Made by a program: the position numbers and the translations under genes. From positions 88,468 to 152,467 of the forward strand of contig CAUYUJ010015758.1 in the NCBI GenBank assembly GCA_963575745.1: DNA of 64,000 nt, written 5' to 3'. Below are positions 36,401-41,192 of this stretch, piece by piece. The stretch comes from Prorocentrum cordatum. Its lineage: Eukaryota; Sar; Dinophyceae; Prorocentrales; Prorocentraceae. The notes beneath the pieces were generated by a model. That model ran no database searches, was not told the origin of the DNA, and was given only the letters and a program-made list of their open reading frames with translations. Within the stretch, counting starts at the first letter, position 1, and the number at the start of each line of letters is the position of its first letter.

Positions 36401-39400
36401 GCCCTGCTCGGAACCGGTTTTAATTTTATCGCGCGCCCATTTGCAGTCAAGCTGACTCGCGGACAACCTCCAATTCACACCTACCGCGTTCCATGCCAAC
36501 TCCTACTCACTTCATATCTACTCGATGATGGCATCGAAGGGGTAACGCTTTGTCCCGTCCAGGGTGTCCCTCGCGCAGTATACCCCGCGTGATTGCCCGA
36601 AGAAACCGAGTGGCCGAACGCGGGAAGCGCTGGCTCAAGCGCGCCACCCTTATTGAGAAGGGGTTGGGTGGGGACGATGCACACGGATAGCGGGCAGGAG
36701 CGAGGGGGTTTAAGGAGGGGGGGGGAGTGGAGTTTTGCAACGCGATCTTGAATGTCAGCGGCCACAAAGACTGATCGGGCGGATTCTGTGGATGAACGTA
36801 GCAATATCCAGACCATACAATCGCAGCGCCACGCCATCCAGTCCACGATGATAGCGCGCGGCCAACCCTCATTGTGCACGTTGCGCAAACCACATGGACA
36901 TGAACACGCGCATCTGCTAAATGAGACAGCGCGCGTTGCCGACACCAACTGTGGCGAAACAAATAATGGTGGCGCCACGCGGCGCATCGTGTTTTCCAAC
37001 CGCGTGCATCGTACGTTCGTCGAGCCACTATCCATAACATTATTGCCAATCTATGTTTGGAGTAATTGGAACAAAACATGGTAAGTCACCACAAAGCTGT
37101 TTTTCAACGATTTTGCAATGTTCATCCTGTAGAGGGACATGCCATACTTAACCCGACTAACCCTACTCAGGAAATCAAAGACGTAGTTGATATGAACATG
37201 AAAATTGCCCGCATGATCCTCGTCGAGAGGGGGGGGGGGCACGATTGGGGGAGCAGGGTCAATAGTCGGGTGAAGGGGGGGGGCGCGCTTGGGGGAGTAA
37301 AGCCAATATCCATGACATGCCGCTGTGGGAAACCCATGAGCGCTTTCACTGCCGGAGAGGTACCAGGCTTTCGAGAGACGACGGCAGAATAACACGCTGA
37401 CGGGCGAGCTCCCGACACTGAGATCTGACGTCGCGAAAAAAAAATGCAGCATTTCAACCAATCACGACCAGAGCCTTGGATCCCGTCTTGATGCTTCATT
37501 TGTCTGGCTGGATCGACCTGTGAGAGTCCCAGGGCCCGAAACCCACTGCACTGATCGCGATTGACTTGCAACAGTTGCCAGAGAGTTGCAACCCTCTTGC
37601 AAGACACTTGCAAACGGGCTGCCAATCCGCCTAGCTGCTCCAAGTTGGGTCCGAGACTTCTTCAGACTTAGAGCAGTTCGGCGGACCGGCAACCCACCTG
37701 CAGGCGCCCTGCAAGTGGTGCAACTACCTTGCAGCTGTCGCAAGTGCTACAAGTCGAACCGACCAATACAGCAACGACAACTCCCTGCGGGAAGAACATG
37801 CCACGACGGGACCTCAGGGAACGGCAGCGTGTCATTGACATTCTGTCTCTCCCTCCCGAACGCTCGTCACGAACCGCAGAGGTGCACCTGCAGGGCATCG
37901 GGACGCATTGTGCGCTGGCCCTCCGACGTCGCAGGAGGAGGAAGAGGAGGAGGAGGAGGAGGAGGAGGAGGAGGAGGAGGAGGAGGCGAGGACTTCTTGG
38001 ATCGGCGCTGGGTCCCGCTGGCGGCGTCTCCGGCGCCGGCCATGGGGGGTCCAGCGCCGATCCAAGAGAGCCGCGCGAACCTCGGGAAGCTTACGGTTCT
38101 GCAGTTTGTTCTCCTTCGGCCAGGGCTGGGCAACTGGCCAGAGCTTGCTTGAAATCCGCCGACCCTGTCGGCGTGTGTGAGGGGCTTGTCCGTTCGAGTC
38201 GTCGTCTACGTCATTCGTTAGTCGTCGTCTCTGTCGACTCTGTTGCGAAATTGAGCCACGTCGCGATTGACTCGAAGGGAAGCCCCTTCCCTTCAGTCCC
38301 TCCCCCGCCACGAGGAGGGGGGGTCCCGGGGGGGGTCCCAAGTCAGATGCGACTCTCCTCCAGGGAGTCCCGTGGCCCCAAAAAACTCCAAGACGGGTCA
38401 GGAGTGCCCCAAGAGGCCCCCGAGGCCGTCCAAGAGGGCACCGAATCGCCGAACGATCTGTCCAATACGCCTTGACGGCCTCCAGATGGCCCAAGAGCTC
38501 TGCAAGACGCCCCAAGAGGCCTCCAGGAGCACTCCCAAGAGAGCCCCAAGAGGAAAAATCATTGACTTATTGGTTTATGAAGTATTTCGGCGTCTCGCCT
38601 CTTCCGCTTCCCGACGCCCGACGCTCCAAGACGGCCCAAGAGGGCCCCCAGATCGCCCCAAGACGGCCCGAGAGGGCCCCAAGGCTGCCCAAGACGCCTC
38701 CAAGACAGCCCAAGCGGCCCCCAAGGCGGCTCCAAAAGGATGCCCAGATCAGGAACCAAGAGGCCCCCAAGAGGCCCCCAAGAGGCCCCGAGAGGCCCCC
38801 AAGAGGCCCCCAGAAAGCCCCGAGAGGCCCCCAATAGGCCCCCAAGAGATTCCTAAACTGTCCCCCAGAGGCCCCGAGAGCTTTGGTGGGCCCCGGAAAC
38901 GGCAAGGCCGTGTTTCACCGTTTCCAAAAAAGTGTCCCTTGAAAATGGAAACGGCAAAAGAACGGCGACCGGAAACGGCAAAAAACACGGCTCCAGGATT
39001 GGAACCGGAGCCAGAACCGGTAAAAAAACGGCGACGGAACCGGTAAAAAAACAGCGTCGGAACCGGCAAAACAACGGCAAAACGGAACCGGTAAAAAAAC
39101 GGCTCTGTCGTTTCCAGGGCCCACTGAGCCCAAGAGCGCTTCGAAAAGACCCCAAGAAGCATCCGTGAGGACTCTGGTCCACGTCAGCGTCGTCGTCGTC
39201 GTCGCCAACAATGTCGTCGTTCACCTTCAAGGTCGCCAGAACCGGCCTCAAGGCCTTCGCAATAATACGGACGACTGCGATGCAACACTGGTCAGAAATA
39301 GGGTACTTTGTAGGATACCCGTCGGTCAGAAGAAGTGGGTAGAGACATGAGGCAGGAAAACATTTAAAGTAGATTGGGCTTCCGCCCGACACCTGAAGAG

Positions 39401-40713
39401 AAGAGGGAACACCTGTAGACTCTTGAAGTAGGAGGCCGTCTGAGGTGTATTGGGACATGGGAGTCCAGAAGTACCTGCTTTCAACGACCGATGGGAAACT
39501 GGCCAGGGCCAGGAAGAGCGGACTGGCCAGTTCCAACGCCGCTTCTACTTCGCCGTGCTGTTCGAGGCCCCGACGAGAACCGAATGCGGAGGCACAGCCG
39601 AACAGCACCACCAGCACGCACCCGAGCAGCCAGCCCGACCTGGCCAGGGCGTGCGGGATCCCCAGCATCCCGGAGCCCCCCAACAGCGTGTTCGCCTCTG
39701 GGACAGCCGCACAAGCGCAAACTTTCGGAGATCCGCAGGAAGACTTCCTGGCTCGGCGCTGGACCCCCCTCCATGGCGCGCGGAGCGCGCACATGGGCGG
39801 CGCCCGAGGAGGAGGAGGAGGAGGAGGAGGAGGAGGAGGAGGAGGAGGAGGAGGAGGAGGAGGAGGAGGAGGAGGAGGAGGAGGAGGGGGGAGGAGGAGG
39901 GGGGAGAGGAGGAGGAGGAGGAGGAGGAGGAGGAGGAGGAGGAGGAGGAGGAGGAGGAGGGGAGGAGGGGGAGGAGGAGGGGGGGGGGGGGCAGCGCCGA
40001 CCCAAGAAATCCGCGTGGAACTCCGAAAGCATTCCTTTCCACCATCGTTTCTTCTGCGGTCGCCAGCACCGCCGCGCCCGAGAACGCGGACGCGTAGCCC
40101 AGCCTCTTGCCCGGGGTGCTCGCGCGCTGCTTCGCCTCCTCGAACCTTCGGTGGCAACTCATGGGAGCCTCCCATGCCATCTTGTCGGCTCTTGCGAATC
40201 GGCGCGAACCGACGGTTAACCAACGCCAATCGGCGCTAGCCGACGCCAACCGACGCTACATCGACGCTAATCGACGCTAGCCGGCACTAAATCGGCGCTA
40301 TCTCATCGACTCCCAGGCGCGAATCGTCGCGAGTCGACGCTAAAGACGGAATCAAGAGGGTACACCAATCTCCCATGACTTGCCACCGAACCAGACCACA
40401 ACCCCCAGAACCTCCCAAAAACACAGCACACCGTCCAAAATGGAGGCCGCCCAGGCGGGGCCAGAGCAGATGGGGCCGAAGGCTCGTGCCGCATCGCCGA
40501 TGCATCGGCGAAGTCGGCGACGCATCGGCGTGAAGAAGATGGGGCTCCACATCGAGCCGCATCGCGGGTGCATCGGCGATGCGGCGCGATCGATCCACCG
40601 ACCCCATCTACCTCGACCCCATGATTTGCTGCCGGATCGAACCCCTCGGTGTCCCTGGCGTCGGCGTCGGCGTCGGAGGCGGCGCTGCTCGCGGCGTCTC
40701 GCACCTCCGCCGC
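11274..40713 (-). CDS. SLC38/AAAP-type amino acid transporter gene (12 exons found)
   Basis: A secondary-active amino acid transporter of the Aa_trans (AAAP/SLC38) family, an integral membrane protein. Exons join in frame to 493 residues plus stop: 40612-40713, 40392-40411, 40064-40145, 39581-39695, 25814-25929, 23432-23517, 17133-17250, 16728-16952, 16254-16498, 12684-12840, 11786-11908, 11274-11366. Family marks are GSGMLGIPHA (TM1), KCFGVGTSYLIIVGDL (TM3), FGFTCQQNVFTICNE (TM6), FSYPLQAHP (TM8) and VLGVVGATGSTMVSYILPG (TM10); about eleven TM segments fit the family. Donors are GT except two GC; ten of eleven acceptors are AG|G. No ATG lies in the first exon, so a 5' exon is missing. Introns are 95% of the locus. 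Exons 4-9 are firm; ends of exons 1, 2, 9, 10 and 12 are less certain. Confidence 0.87.
11521..11745. mobile_element. Family C element in intron 11
   Basis: Outer repeats GATGGGGTCGGATAGATGGG on the left and CCGACCCCATCTACTCCGCC on the right are inverted. The centre repeats GCATCGCCGATGCATCG. About 225 bp, in the 419-bp intron between exons 11 and 12. Confidence 0.85.
11786..11908 (-). CDS. Transporter exon 11 (TM10)
   Basis: 41 codons: DLSAVLGVVGATGSTMVSYI, LPGLCYTQTFRDPHIQGSAS, G. The GATGSTMVSYILPG core is diagnostic. Acceptor TCCCCAG|GATTTG is clear. The donor GGG|GTGCCA is chosen by phase, and GTGCC also occurs at the exon 12 border. Confidence 0.83.
12001..12174. mobile_element. Family A element in intron 10
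   Basis: Diverged copy ending GACGTCGGGGGTCTGGG, with the family core ACGACGGGAGG ... CTATTCTCGGCCTCC ... GGACCGTCAAACAACGACT ... AAAACCGGTCCCCGGG. The rest of intron 10 (11909-12683) is GC-rich sequence without recognised features. Confidence 0.75.
12684..12840 (-). CDS. Transporter exon 10 (loop and TM9)
   Basis: One base plus 52 codons: a Gly/Arg-rich loop (LEGAPERTAGREIGQEGGG), then RERQRFRVATVVGLSSSYLI and AVVVQ (TM9). The acceptor CTTGAG|GC follows directly on a family F terminus. The GC donor GTCCAG|GCCCGG gives VVVQ|DLSAVLG, the normal order in the family. Confidence 0.72.
12841..12983. mobile_element. Family F element abutting exon 10
   Basis: On the minus strand the family F terminus (CCCCTGTAGAGGGGCAGTGT) runs up to the exon 10 acceptor. 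The body contains the family core with CAGACTGA and CAAACAATG-type motifs. Only this terminus is clear. Confidence 0.55.
12984..13186. mobile_element. Family K element, copy 1
   Basis: Starts near GCGGCCAAGAGGGGGGTGTC and ends CCCTCTTTTCCGCCCCCGAC. Central GCAAATCATGACCGGCGGCA and a short palindrome around ATCATGGCCCGCGCCATGAT. Other copies are at 23051-23208 and 32572-32763. Confidence 0.82.
13187..14060. other. Intron 9 interior: no gene; AT-rich tract 13616-13890
   Basis: 13187-13615 is GC-rich intronic sequence without recognised features. 13616-13890 is an AAT/AAG-rich simple repeat with ACT interruptions, a sharp composition contrast to its GC-rich surroundings. 13975-14050 matches one terminus of family H (CTTCGGTGGC, GGGAGCCTCCCAT). 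Confidence 0.7.
14062..14245. repeat. Foldback with about 37-bp arms in intron 9
   Basis: GGAAAGAATGGGCGCAGTGC followed by CCAGCAACA at about 14070 faces its reverse complement, GCACTGTGCCCATTCTTTCC, at about 14220. The arms are nearly perfect and enclose about 110 bp. No second copy was noticed. Confidence 0.85.
14246..16253. other. Rest of intron 9: repeats and degenerate elements, no gene
   Basis: 14385-14480 is GGA microsatellite. 14500-14720 is Arg/Ala-codon-like GC-rich sequence. 14890-14960 resembles a family E fragment (CACTGTGTCTGTG). 15125-15340 looks like diverged family A. 15530-15710 has dispersed ACGTATTG motifs, 15735-15950 is CCCGG/TTCC-rich, 15985-16050 repeats GCAATGCC, and 16160-16205 is a TCC tract. 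Confidence 0.6.
16254..16498 (-). CDS. Transporter exon 9 (TM7-TM8)
   Basis: 81 codons plus two bases, starting VRVASKRRMDNIVLSAYTVS and reaching LLFSLLAVFSYPLQAHPSRT. FSYPLQxHP is a family hallmark. Acceptor TCTAGAG|GTGAGG is firm. The donor GCT|GTGGGC is chosen by phase with exon 10; other donors nearby are possible. Confidence 0.85.
16499..16727 (-). mobile_element. Intron 8: family C introner
   Basis: 229-bp intron. It starts GTTCTCGGCCTCCTAGATGG and ends CCTATCTCGGGGGCCTCTAG plus AG. GAGGT is present at both borders (16726-16730 and 16497-16501), so donor and acceptor both arise from one duplicated AGGT site. The body holds several copies of GCATCGGCGATG-like palindromes. Confidence 0.9.
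16728..16952 (-). CDS. Transporter exon 8 (TM5 end, Cys-rich loop, TM6)
   Basis: 75 codons in phase 0. VVVLILLFYC closes TM5, then an extracellular-type loop with CGSPGEGLPCCPAGGTC, then ALPVFIFGFTCQQNVFTICN, the TM6 signature. Acceptor CCCCGAG|GTGG, donor AACGAG|GTTCTC. Both flanking introns are single short elements. Confidence 0.94.
16953..17132 (-). mobile_element. Intron 7: family D introner
   Basis: 180-bp intron. On the minus strand the element starts TCGGGGGTGGACAGACCTCC and ends GGAGGTCTGTCCATCCCCGA, an inverted repeat of about 20 bp. GGTGGT flanks it on both sides (17128-17133 and 16948-16953). The donor GT lies inside the left copy, and the acceptor AG is formed by the last A of the element plus the first G of the right copy. 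Confidence 0.9.
17133..17250 (-). CDS. Transporter exon 7 (TM4-TM5)
   Basis: One base plus 39 codons: IRRWHTVTVGFAAAGALSCL, PDLTPLRYTATASVLITFW. Acceptor TCCCCCAG|G, donor TTTTGG|GTGGTT. TM5 continues across intron 7 into VVVLILLFYC. Confidence 0.88.
17251..17540. other. Start of intron 6: family F fragment and unique sequence
   Basis: Contains GTCGGGCATGTCCCTCTACA (about 17327-17346), one terminus of family F, then AT-richer sequence with no feature recognised. Confidence 0.6.
17541..18690. repeat. 90-bp minisatellite, about 12-13 copies, in intron 6
   Basis: Unit of 90 bp containing GGCCGCGCTGAGGGACCACC, CTCTGCGCACCCCCTGTGGT and CACGATCTGCGAGCGTGTCA. Central units (17737-18640) differ at only a few sites; the outer ones are more diverged. 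One unit near 18140 lacks one base, which shifts the frame of the array. Because the unit is a multiple of three, long open frames appear on both strands. They are not genes: the array lies in an intron and has no start, domain or codon pattern. Confidence 0.95.
18700..18815. repeat. (TGTGC)n pentanucleotide repeat
   Basis: TGTGC/TGCCG pentamers directly following the 90-bp array. Confidence 0.92.
18890..19017. mobile_element. Family F, partial copy
   Basis: AT-rich body with TTTGATTTTTG and the terminus CCACCTGTTGGGGGACATGT followed by CCGACCTAAC. The opposite terminus is not recognisable. Confidence 0.5.
19097..19226. repeat. (CA)n then (TA)n dinucleotide repeat
   Basis: CA repeats with CG interruptions to about 19190, then alternating TA to about 19226. 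Confidence 0.95.
19500..20130. repeat. Family L unit, copy 1 (CCAAGAGGCC-rich)
   Basis: Begins with TTCGCCGGCCCAACGGGCCA and GTGCTAAGATCTCC, has a CGCGCGCGGGG ... TCCCCGGACGAAAA block, then many degenerate GGCCCCCAAGAGG units around a conserved island (TTTTCGGCTT, GCTCCAAGACGGCCC). Copies with the same layout lie at 21178-21960 and 38370-38885. Nature unknown. Confidence 0.75.
20284..20895. repeat. (TCC)n and (ATC)n microsatellites
   Basis: TCC repeat 20284-20385, then (ATC/CAT)n from about 20484 to 20895 with CCCATC sub-repeats near 20700. The all-Ile, all-Met and all-Asp open frames here are artefacts. Confidence 0.95.
21178..21960. repeat. Family L unit, copy 2
   Basis: Same order as copy 1: TTCGCCGGCCCAACGGGCCA, AAGATCTCCGGTAACTG, CGCGCGCGGGG block, GGCCCCAAGAGG units and the TTTTCGGCTTCC island. 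GGGCCGGCGGAATGAGCGAA occurs in direct orientation at both ends (about 21182 and 21937). Confidence 0.78.
22248..22603. mobile_element. Family A element split by a family B insertion
   Basis: Left part 22248-22359 (GACGTCGTGATTGTTGCATG ... GGAATCGGTCTTTCATCCTG) and right part 22513-22603 (GGGCCCCGGGAGGCCTC ... GCGAGGGGGTCTGGGG) are the two pieces of one family A copy. The gap is exactly filled by a family B element with a duplicated CACAT. Confidence 0.85.
22360..22507. mobile_element. Family B foldback element, copy 1
   Basis: 148 bp. It starts TGATGGGCCTGTTTTCCACC and ends with the near-perfect reverse complement ending CAAGCCCATCA. The inverted arms continue through ACCACCATAAGTTGGAGGG. 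The loop is GGA repeat. CACAT at 22355-22359 is repeated at 22508-22512 as target duplication. Confidence 0.92.
22708..22875. mobile_element. Family F element
   Basis: Left terminus AGGTCGGGCCTGTCCCCCTA and right terminus TGTAGAGGGGCACGCCCGAC are inverted repeats. The core is AAATCGTCCCCAGACTATTT. Related cores precede (22650-22707) and follow (22960-23050), so several copies are packed here. Confidence 0.85.
23051..23208. mobile_element. Family K element, copy 2 (truncated)
   Basis: Begins GGAGCGGCCAAGAGGGGGGT and shares GCAAATCATGACCGGCGGCA and GACGAGGCGCCATGAAATCT with the other copies. It lacks the last about 35 bp. Confidence 0.85.
23432..23517 (-). CDS. Transporter exon 6 (TM3)
   Basis: 28 codons plus two bases: VKCFGVGTSYLIIVGDLAPP, ALEFLLGG. 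KCFGVGTSYLI is diagnostic of SLC38/AAAP proteins. Acceptor GCAGCCAG|GTC, donor GGCTC|GTGGAC. Confidence 0.88.
23533..23694. mobile_element. Family E element next to exon 6
   Basis: Starts AAAGGGGCCCTGGGACACGC and ends ACCCTCCTGA. TACC is at both flanks (23527-23530 and 23695-23698). On the minus strand its pyrimidine-rich terminus ends about 15 bases before the exon 6 acceptor. Confidence 0.82.
24209..24394. mobile_element. Family A element in intron 5
   Basis: CCAGACCTCTTCGAGTCATG to GTCGGGGGTCTGGG; core ACGGGAGGTTTTTCGCTATT and GGACCGTCAAAAAACGACTC. Confidence 0.9.
24531..24714. mobile_element. Family A element, reverse orientation, intron 5
   Basis: 184 bp, CCAGACCCCCGACGTCATGA to TGACTCGAGGGGGTCTGG, the reverse complement of the neighbouring copy. 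24475-24530 and 24715-24800 have family G-like pieces (CTTGGATCGGCGTCGGG; CGCGCGGAGCGCGCC). Confidence 0.92.
25005..25240. mobile_element. Family C element in intron 5
   Basis: Left AGATGGGGTCCGAGTAAATG, right CCCATCTATCCCGACCGCAT then CTAGGAGGCCTAGA, and the internal GATGCATCGGCGA palindromes of the family. About 235 bp. Confidence 0.88.
25660..25742. repeat. GAGTCGAACT short tandem repeat
   Basis: About seven degenerate copies of an 11-12-bp GAGTCGAACTY unit in intron 5, just downstream of exon 5. Confidence 0.88.
25814..25929 (-). CDS. Transporter exon 5 (end of TM2 to start of TM3)
   Basis: Two bases plus 38 codons: SHLLHCSARRIGHAPCTFYT, VCREAAPRWTWLIDGAVM. Acceptor CCTCAAG|GC, donor ATG|GTCGCC. 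The joined WLIDGAVM|VKCFGVG has the spacing normal for TM3 of the family. It is separated from exon 4 by 13.65 kb of intron. Confidence 0.83.
25953..26138. mobile_element. Family A element upstream of exon 5
   Basis: CCAGACCCCCTCGAGTCATG to CCGTCGGGGGTCTGG, 186 bp. It lies 24 bp from the exon 5 acceptor, inside intron 4. Confidence 0.92.
26168..26346. mobile_element. Family J element, copy 1
   Basis: Inverted termini ACAGTCGGGGCC and GGCCCCGACTGT, about 179 bp, with CTTGACCTAAGGAACCCAAA and ATCGAAGACATGAGG inside. The second copy is at 44751-44928. Confidence 0.9.
26590..26870. repeat. Degenerate GATCGAT(NGNGA) array
   Basis: Many copies of TGAGATCGAT with 12-20-bp spacing. 26430-26520 upstream is AGGAACCCGGAACC-rich. 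Intron 4, no coding signal. Confidence 0.8.
27068..27163. mobile_element. Family F element, left part (split copy)
   Basis: Family core AAATCGTCCCCATACGATCT and terminus TTCATCCTGTAGAG. The missing end, GGACATGCCCGACTT, is found 2.7 kb away at 29892-29906, so a later insertion split the copy. Confidence 0.85.
27520..29195. repeat. 18-bp satellite, roughly 90 units, two unit types
   Basis: Units alternate between GAGGGGGGTCGCACCCGC and GAGGGGGGTCGCAGCCCC in an irregular order, with a more degenerate centre (28380-28720). The unit is six codons long and stop-free in nearly every frame, so open frames over 700 codons occur on both strands. Their products are pure hexapeptide repeats. I do not annotate them as genes. 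Confidence 0.95.
29196..29415. repeat. (GTC)n and (GAC)n trinucleotide tracts
   Basis: Short GTC run at 29196-29222, then about 100 bp of GAC from 29307 to 29411, separated by about 85 bp of other sequence. Confidence 0.95.
30117..30510. repeat. GGGTCGCGGGTG array then AAC/ACC microsatellite
   Basis: 30120-30310 repeats a 10-12-bp GGTCGCGGGT unit. 30310-30510 is AAC then ACC repeat. 29906-30116 before it is ordinary GC-rich intron sequence. Confidence 0.9.
30860..31290. repeat. 41-bp minisatellite, array 1
   Basis: Unit with AAGTCTCAGGCGGGAGCG and GTCCTGAGTAAATTGCG repeats every 41 bp (for example 31031, 31072, 31113, 31154), about ten copies alternating between an AGCGCCGTTCC and an AGCGGGGGTCC type. 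A related array is at 55535-56030. Confidence 0.93.
31291..31470. repeat. Segment shared with 56031-56210
   Basis: GCCGTTGTTGTTGTAGCCCG, AGGAAGACTTTCCTTGAGAA, ACCGGTGGGGGGGGATCAAC and AATAATTATTCTTC recur in the same order at 56031-56210, both times directly after a 41-bp array and before an AAC-rich tail. They look like two copies of one composite repeat. Confidence 0.8.
31471..32571. other. Intron 4 sequence without recognised features
   Basis: GC-rich to 31840, then a distinctly AT-rich island (31840-32240, many T and A runs), then CCCT-rich sequence. No protein family, RNA gene or repeat family recognised. Confidence 0.6.
32572..32763. mobile_element. Family K element, copy 3
   Basis: GGAGCGGCCAAGAGGGGGGT to CACTTTGCCGCCCCCGACGG, about 192 bp, full length like copy 1. 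Confidence 0.88.
32899..33058. mobile_element. Family E element, copy 2
   Basis: GAAGGGGAACTGGGACACAC to CCCCTCCTGAC. TGTCC lies on both sides (32894-32898 and 33059-33063). 33064-33160 is a family F fragment with CCCCAGACTATTGTTTGA. Confidence 0.88.
33161..33344. mobile_element. Family A element
   Basis: CCCAGACCCCCGACGTCATG to ACTCGAGGGGGTCTGG, 184 bp, well conserved. Confidence 0.93.
33533..33701. mobile_element. Family A element, opposite orientation
   Basis: CCAGACCCCCTCGAGCCATG to CGTCGGGGGTCTGG. It forms a widely spaced inverted pair with the copy at 33161-33344. Confidence 0.92.
33702..35330. other. Intron 4 sequence without recognised features
   Basis: Mixed-composition sequence with short G runs (33780-33815). 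Open frames up to about 170 codons have no recognisable domain and no splice context with the transporter. Confidence 0.55.
35331..35790. repeat. Degenerate 41-bp minisatellite, array 2
   Basis: GCGCAGATGGCACTGGAG at 35619 and 35660 and related CGCAAATGGC units near 35579 and 35703 show a step of about 41 bp; units differ strongly. Same period as the arrays at 30860 and 55535. Confidence 0.65.
35791..37930. other. Intron 4 sequence without a recognised gene
   Basis: No protein family found on either strand. 37090-37155 ends with a family F terminus (CCTGTAGAGGGACATGCC). 37560-37760 is rich in TTGCAA/TTGCAG-type words. Confidence 0.55.
37931..38095. mobile_element. Family G element with GGA tract
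   Basis: GGA repeat 37931-37987, then ACTTCTTGGATCGGCGCTGG and, inverted, GGTCCAGCGCCGATCCAAGA about 50 bp on. It shares TTGGNTCGGCGCTG with intron 3 and 51650-51790. Confidence 0.75.
38370..38885. repeat. Family L unit, copy 3
   Basis: GGCCCCCAAGAGG units around an island GTATTTCGGCGTCTCGCCTC, TTCCGCTTCCCGACGC, CAAGACGGCCCAAGAGG, like the copies at 19.5 and 21.2 kb. Confidence 0.75.
38886..39125. mobile_element. Family I element, copy 1
   Basis: GTGGGCCCCGGAAACGGCAA at one end and GTCGTTTCCAGGGCCCACT at the other form terminal inverted repeats. The interior is built of GGAACCGGTAAAAAAACGGC-like words. Copies at 45706, 52098 (inverted) and 53823. Confidence 0.92.
39126..39580. other. First part of intron 4
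   Basis: Downstream of exon 4 on the minus strand. No feature recognised apart from a short GTC run near 39190. Confidence 0.5.
39581..39695 (-). CDS. Transporter exon 4 (TM1-TM2)
   Basis: 38 codons plus one base: ANTLLGGSGMLGIPHALA, the conserved TM1 signature of the family, then hydrophobic GWLLGCVLVVLFGCASAF (TM2). Acceptor CCCAGAG|GCG, donor TTCG|GTTCTC. The next exon completes GGC in phase. Confidence 0.9.
39696..40063 (-). mobile_element. Intron 3: family G element with a GGA core
   Basis: 368-bp intron with inverted termini sharing CTTTCGGAG and TCGGCGCTG, around about 190 bp of GGA repeat (39805-39993 on the plus strand). The left border is CTG|GCGACC and the right border AGAG|GCGAAC, a 5-of-6 match that would make the GC donor part of a target duplication. 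Confidence 0.65.
40064..40145 (-). CDS. Transporter exon 3
   Basis: Completes a Trp codon, then 27 codons (FEEAKQRASTPGKRLGYASA, FSGAAVL) leading into TM1. Acceptor CCGAAG|GTTCGAGG. The donor is GC, CTG|GCGACC, chosen because the exon 4 start repeats GCGAAC and the join gives the normal spacing VLANTLLG. An alternative donor six bases on (ACC|GCAG) would add two residues. Confidence 0.78.
40146..40391 (-). mobile_element. Intron 2: family H introner
   Basis: 246-bp intron. On the minus strand it begins GTTCGGTGGCAAGTCATGGG and ends CCCATGAGTTGCCACCGAAG, so the ends are inverted repeats of about 20 bp. GGTTCG is duplicated at both borders (CTGGTTCGGT and AAGGTTCGAG) and supplies the donor GT. 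A partial copy of the same terminus lies at 13975-14050. Confidence 0.82.
40392..40411 (-). CDS. Transporter exon 2, 20-bp microexon
   Basis: Encodes VLGVVV plus the first two bases of Trp. Acceptor TTTTTGGGAG|GTTCTGG, donor GTCTG|GTTCGG. It is bounded by two short element-derived introns, with GAGGT shared by both ends of intron 1 and GGTTCG by both ends of intron 2. Phase fits on both sides. Confidence 0.5.
40412..40611 (-). mobile_element. Intron 1: family C introner
   Basis: 200-bp intron between GAG|GTAGAT and GGGAG|GTTCTG; GAGGT occurs at both ends. It holds the family C body: outer GATGGGGTCG repeats facing each other and inner CGATGCATCGGCGA units. The right-hand 40 bases before the acceptor are not shared with other copies. 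Confidence 0.6.
40612..40713 (-). CDS. Transporter exon 1 as found (hydrophilic N-terminus)
   Basis: 34 codons, Ala/Asp-rich (AAEVRDAASSAASDADADAR, then DTEGFDPAANHGVE), a typical cytoplasmic N-terminus. The acceptor is CTGGCGCAG|GCGG. The frame has a TGA upstream and no ATG, so the true first exon lies further left on the minus strand. Donor GAG|GTAGAT. Least certain exon together with exon 2. Confidence 0.45.
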
Positions 40714-40834
40714 CTGCGCCAGAGGGGCGCACACGCCCCACGAAGAACCCCACGGGGTCTGTCATCGATCAGAGCGGCCCTGGTCGGCCAAGGGAACTAC
40801 AGGTCCGTTCACCCAGACTTCCTCGCGCTTTTTT

Positions 40835-41192
40835 GAACAAGTCGCGACGGGATGCCGTTCGCTACCTTCGGCCTCCCGGGGCCCGCCCCGGGACCGTCAA
40901 CCAGCGACTCTCTGGATGCAGGACTTGTCCCCTGGAAGGGGCCCAGACTTCCGGTGGGCACGTCAAGACACGATCACGACGTCGGGGGTCTTAGGGAACT
41001 TCGCACGTCGCGCCCCCCCGCCATTCGCGACACGCGACAGTATTCGCGCCCTCTGAATGAAAAACTTGTCCCCTGGAGGAGGAGGAGGAGGAGGAGGAGG
41101 AGGAGGAGGAGGAGGAGGAGGAGGAGGAGGAGGAGGAGGGTCCAGACTTCTGATCGGCACGTCAAGACACAATCACGTCGTCGGGGGTCTTA
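40835..41192. mobile_element. Two diverged family A copies, one with a GGA insert
   Basis: Copy at 40835-41011 ends CACGACGTCGGGGGTCTTA. 41056-41192 repeats the last part (AACTTGTCCCCTGG ... GTCGGGGGTCTTA), interrupted by about 60 bp of GGA. Confidence 0.72.

Noticed and set aside
36752-37084. 110-codon open frame of ordinary amino acid composition
   Set aside because: No domain, no splice context and no repeat support; lies in intron 4.
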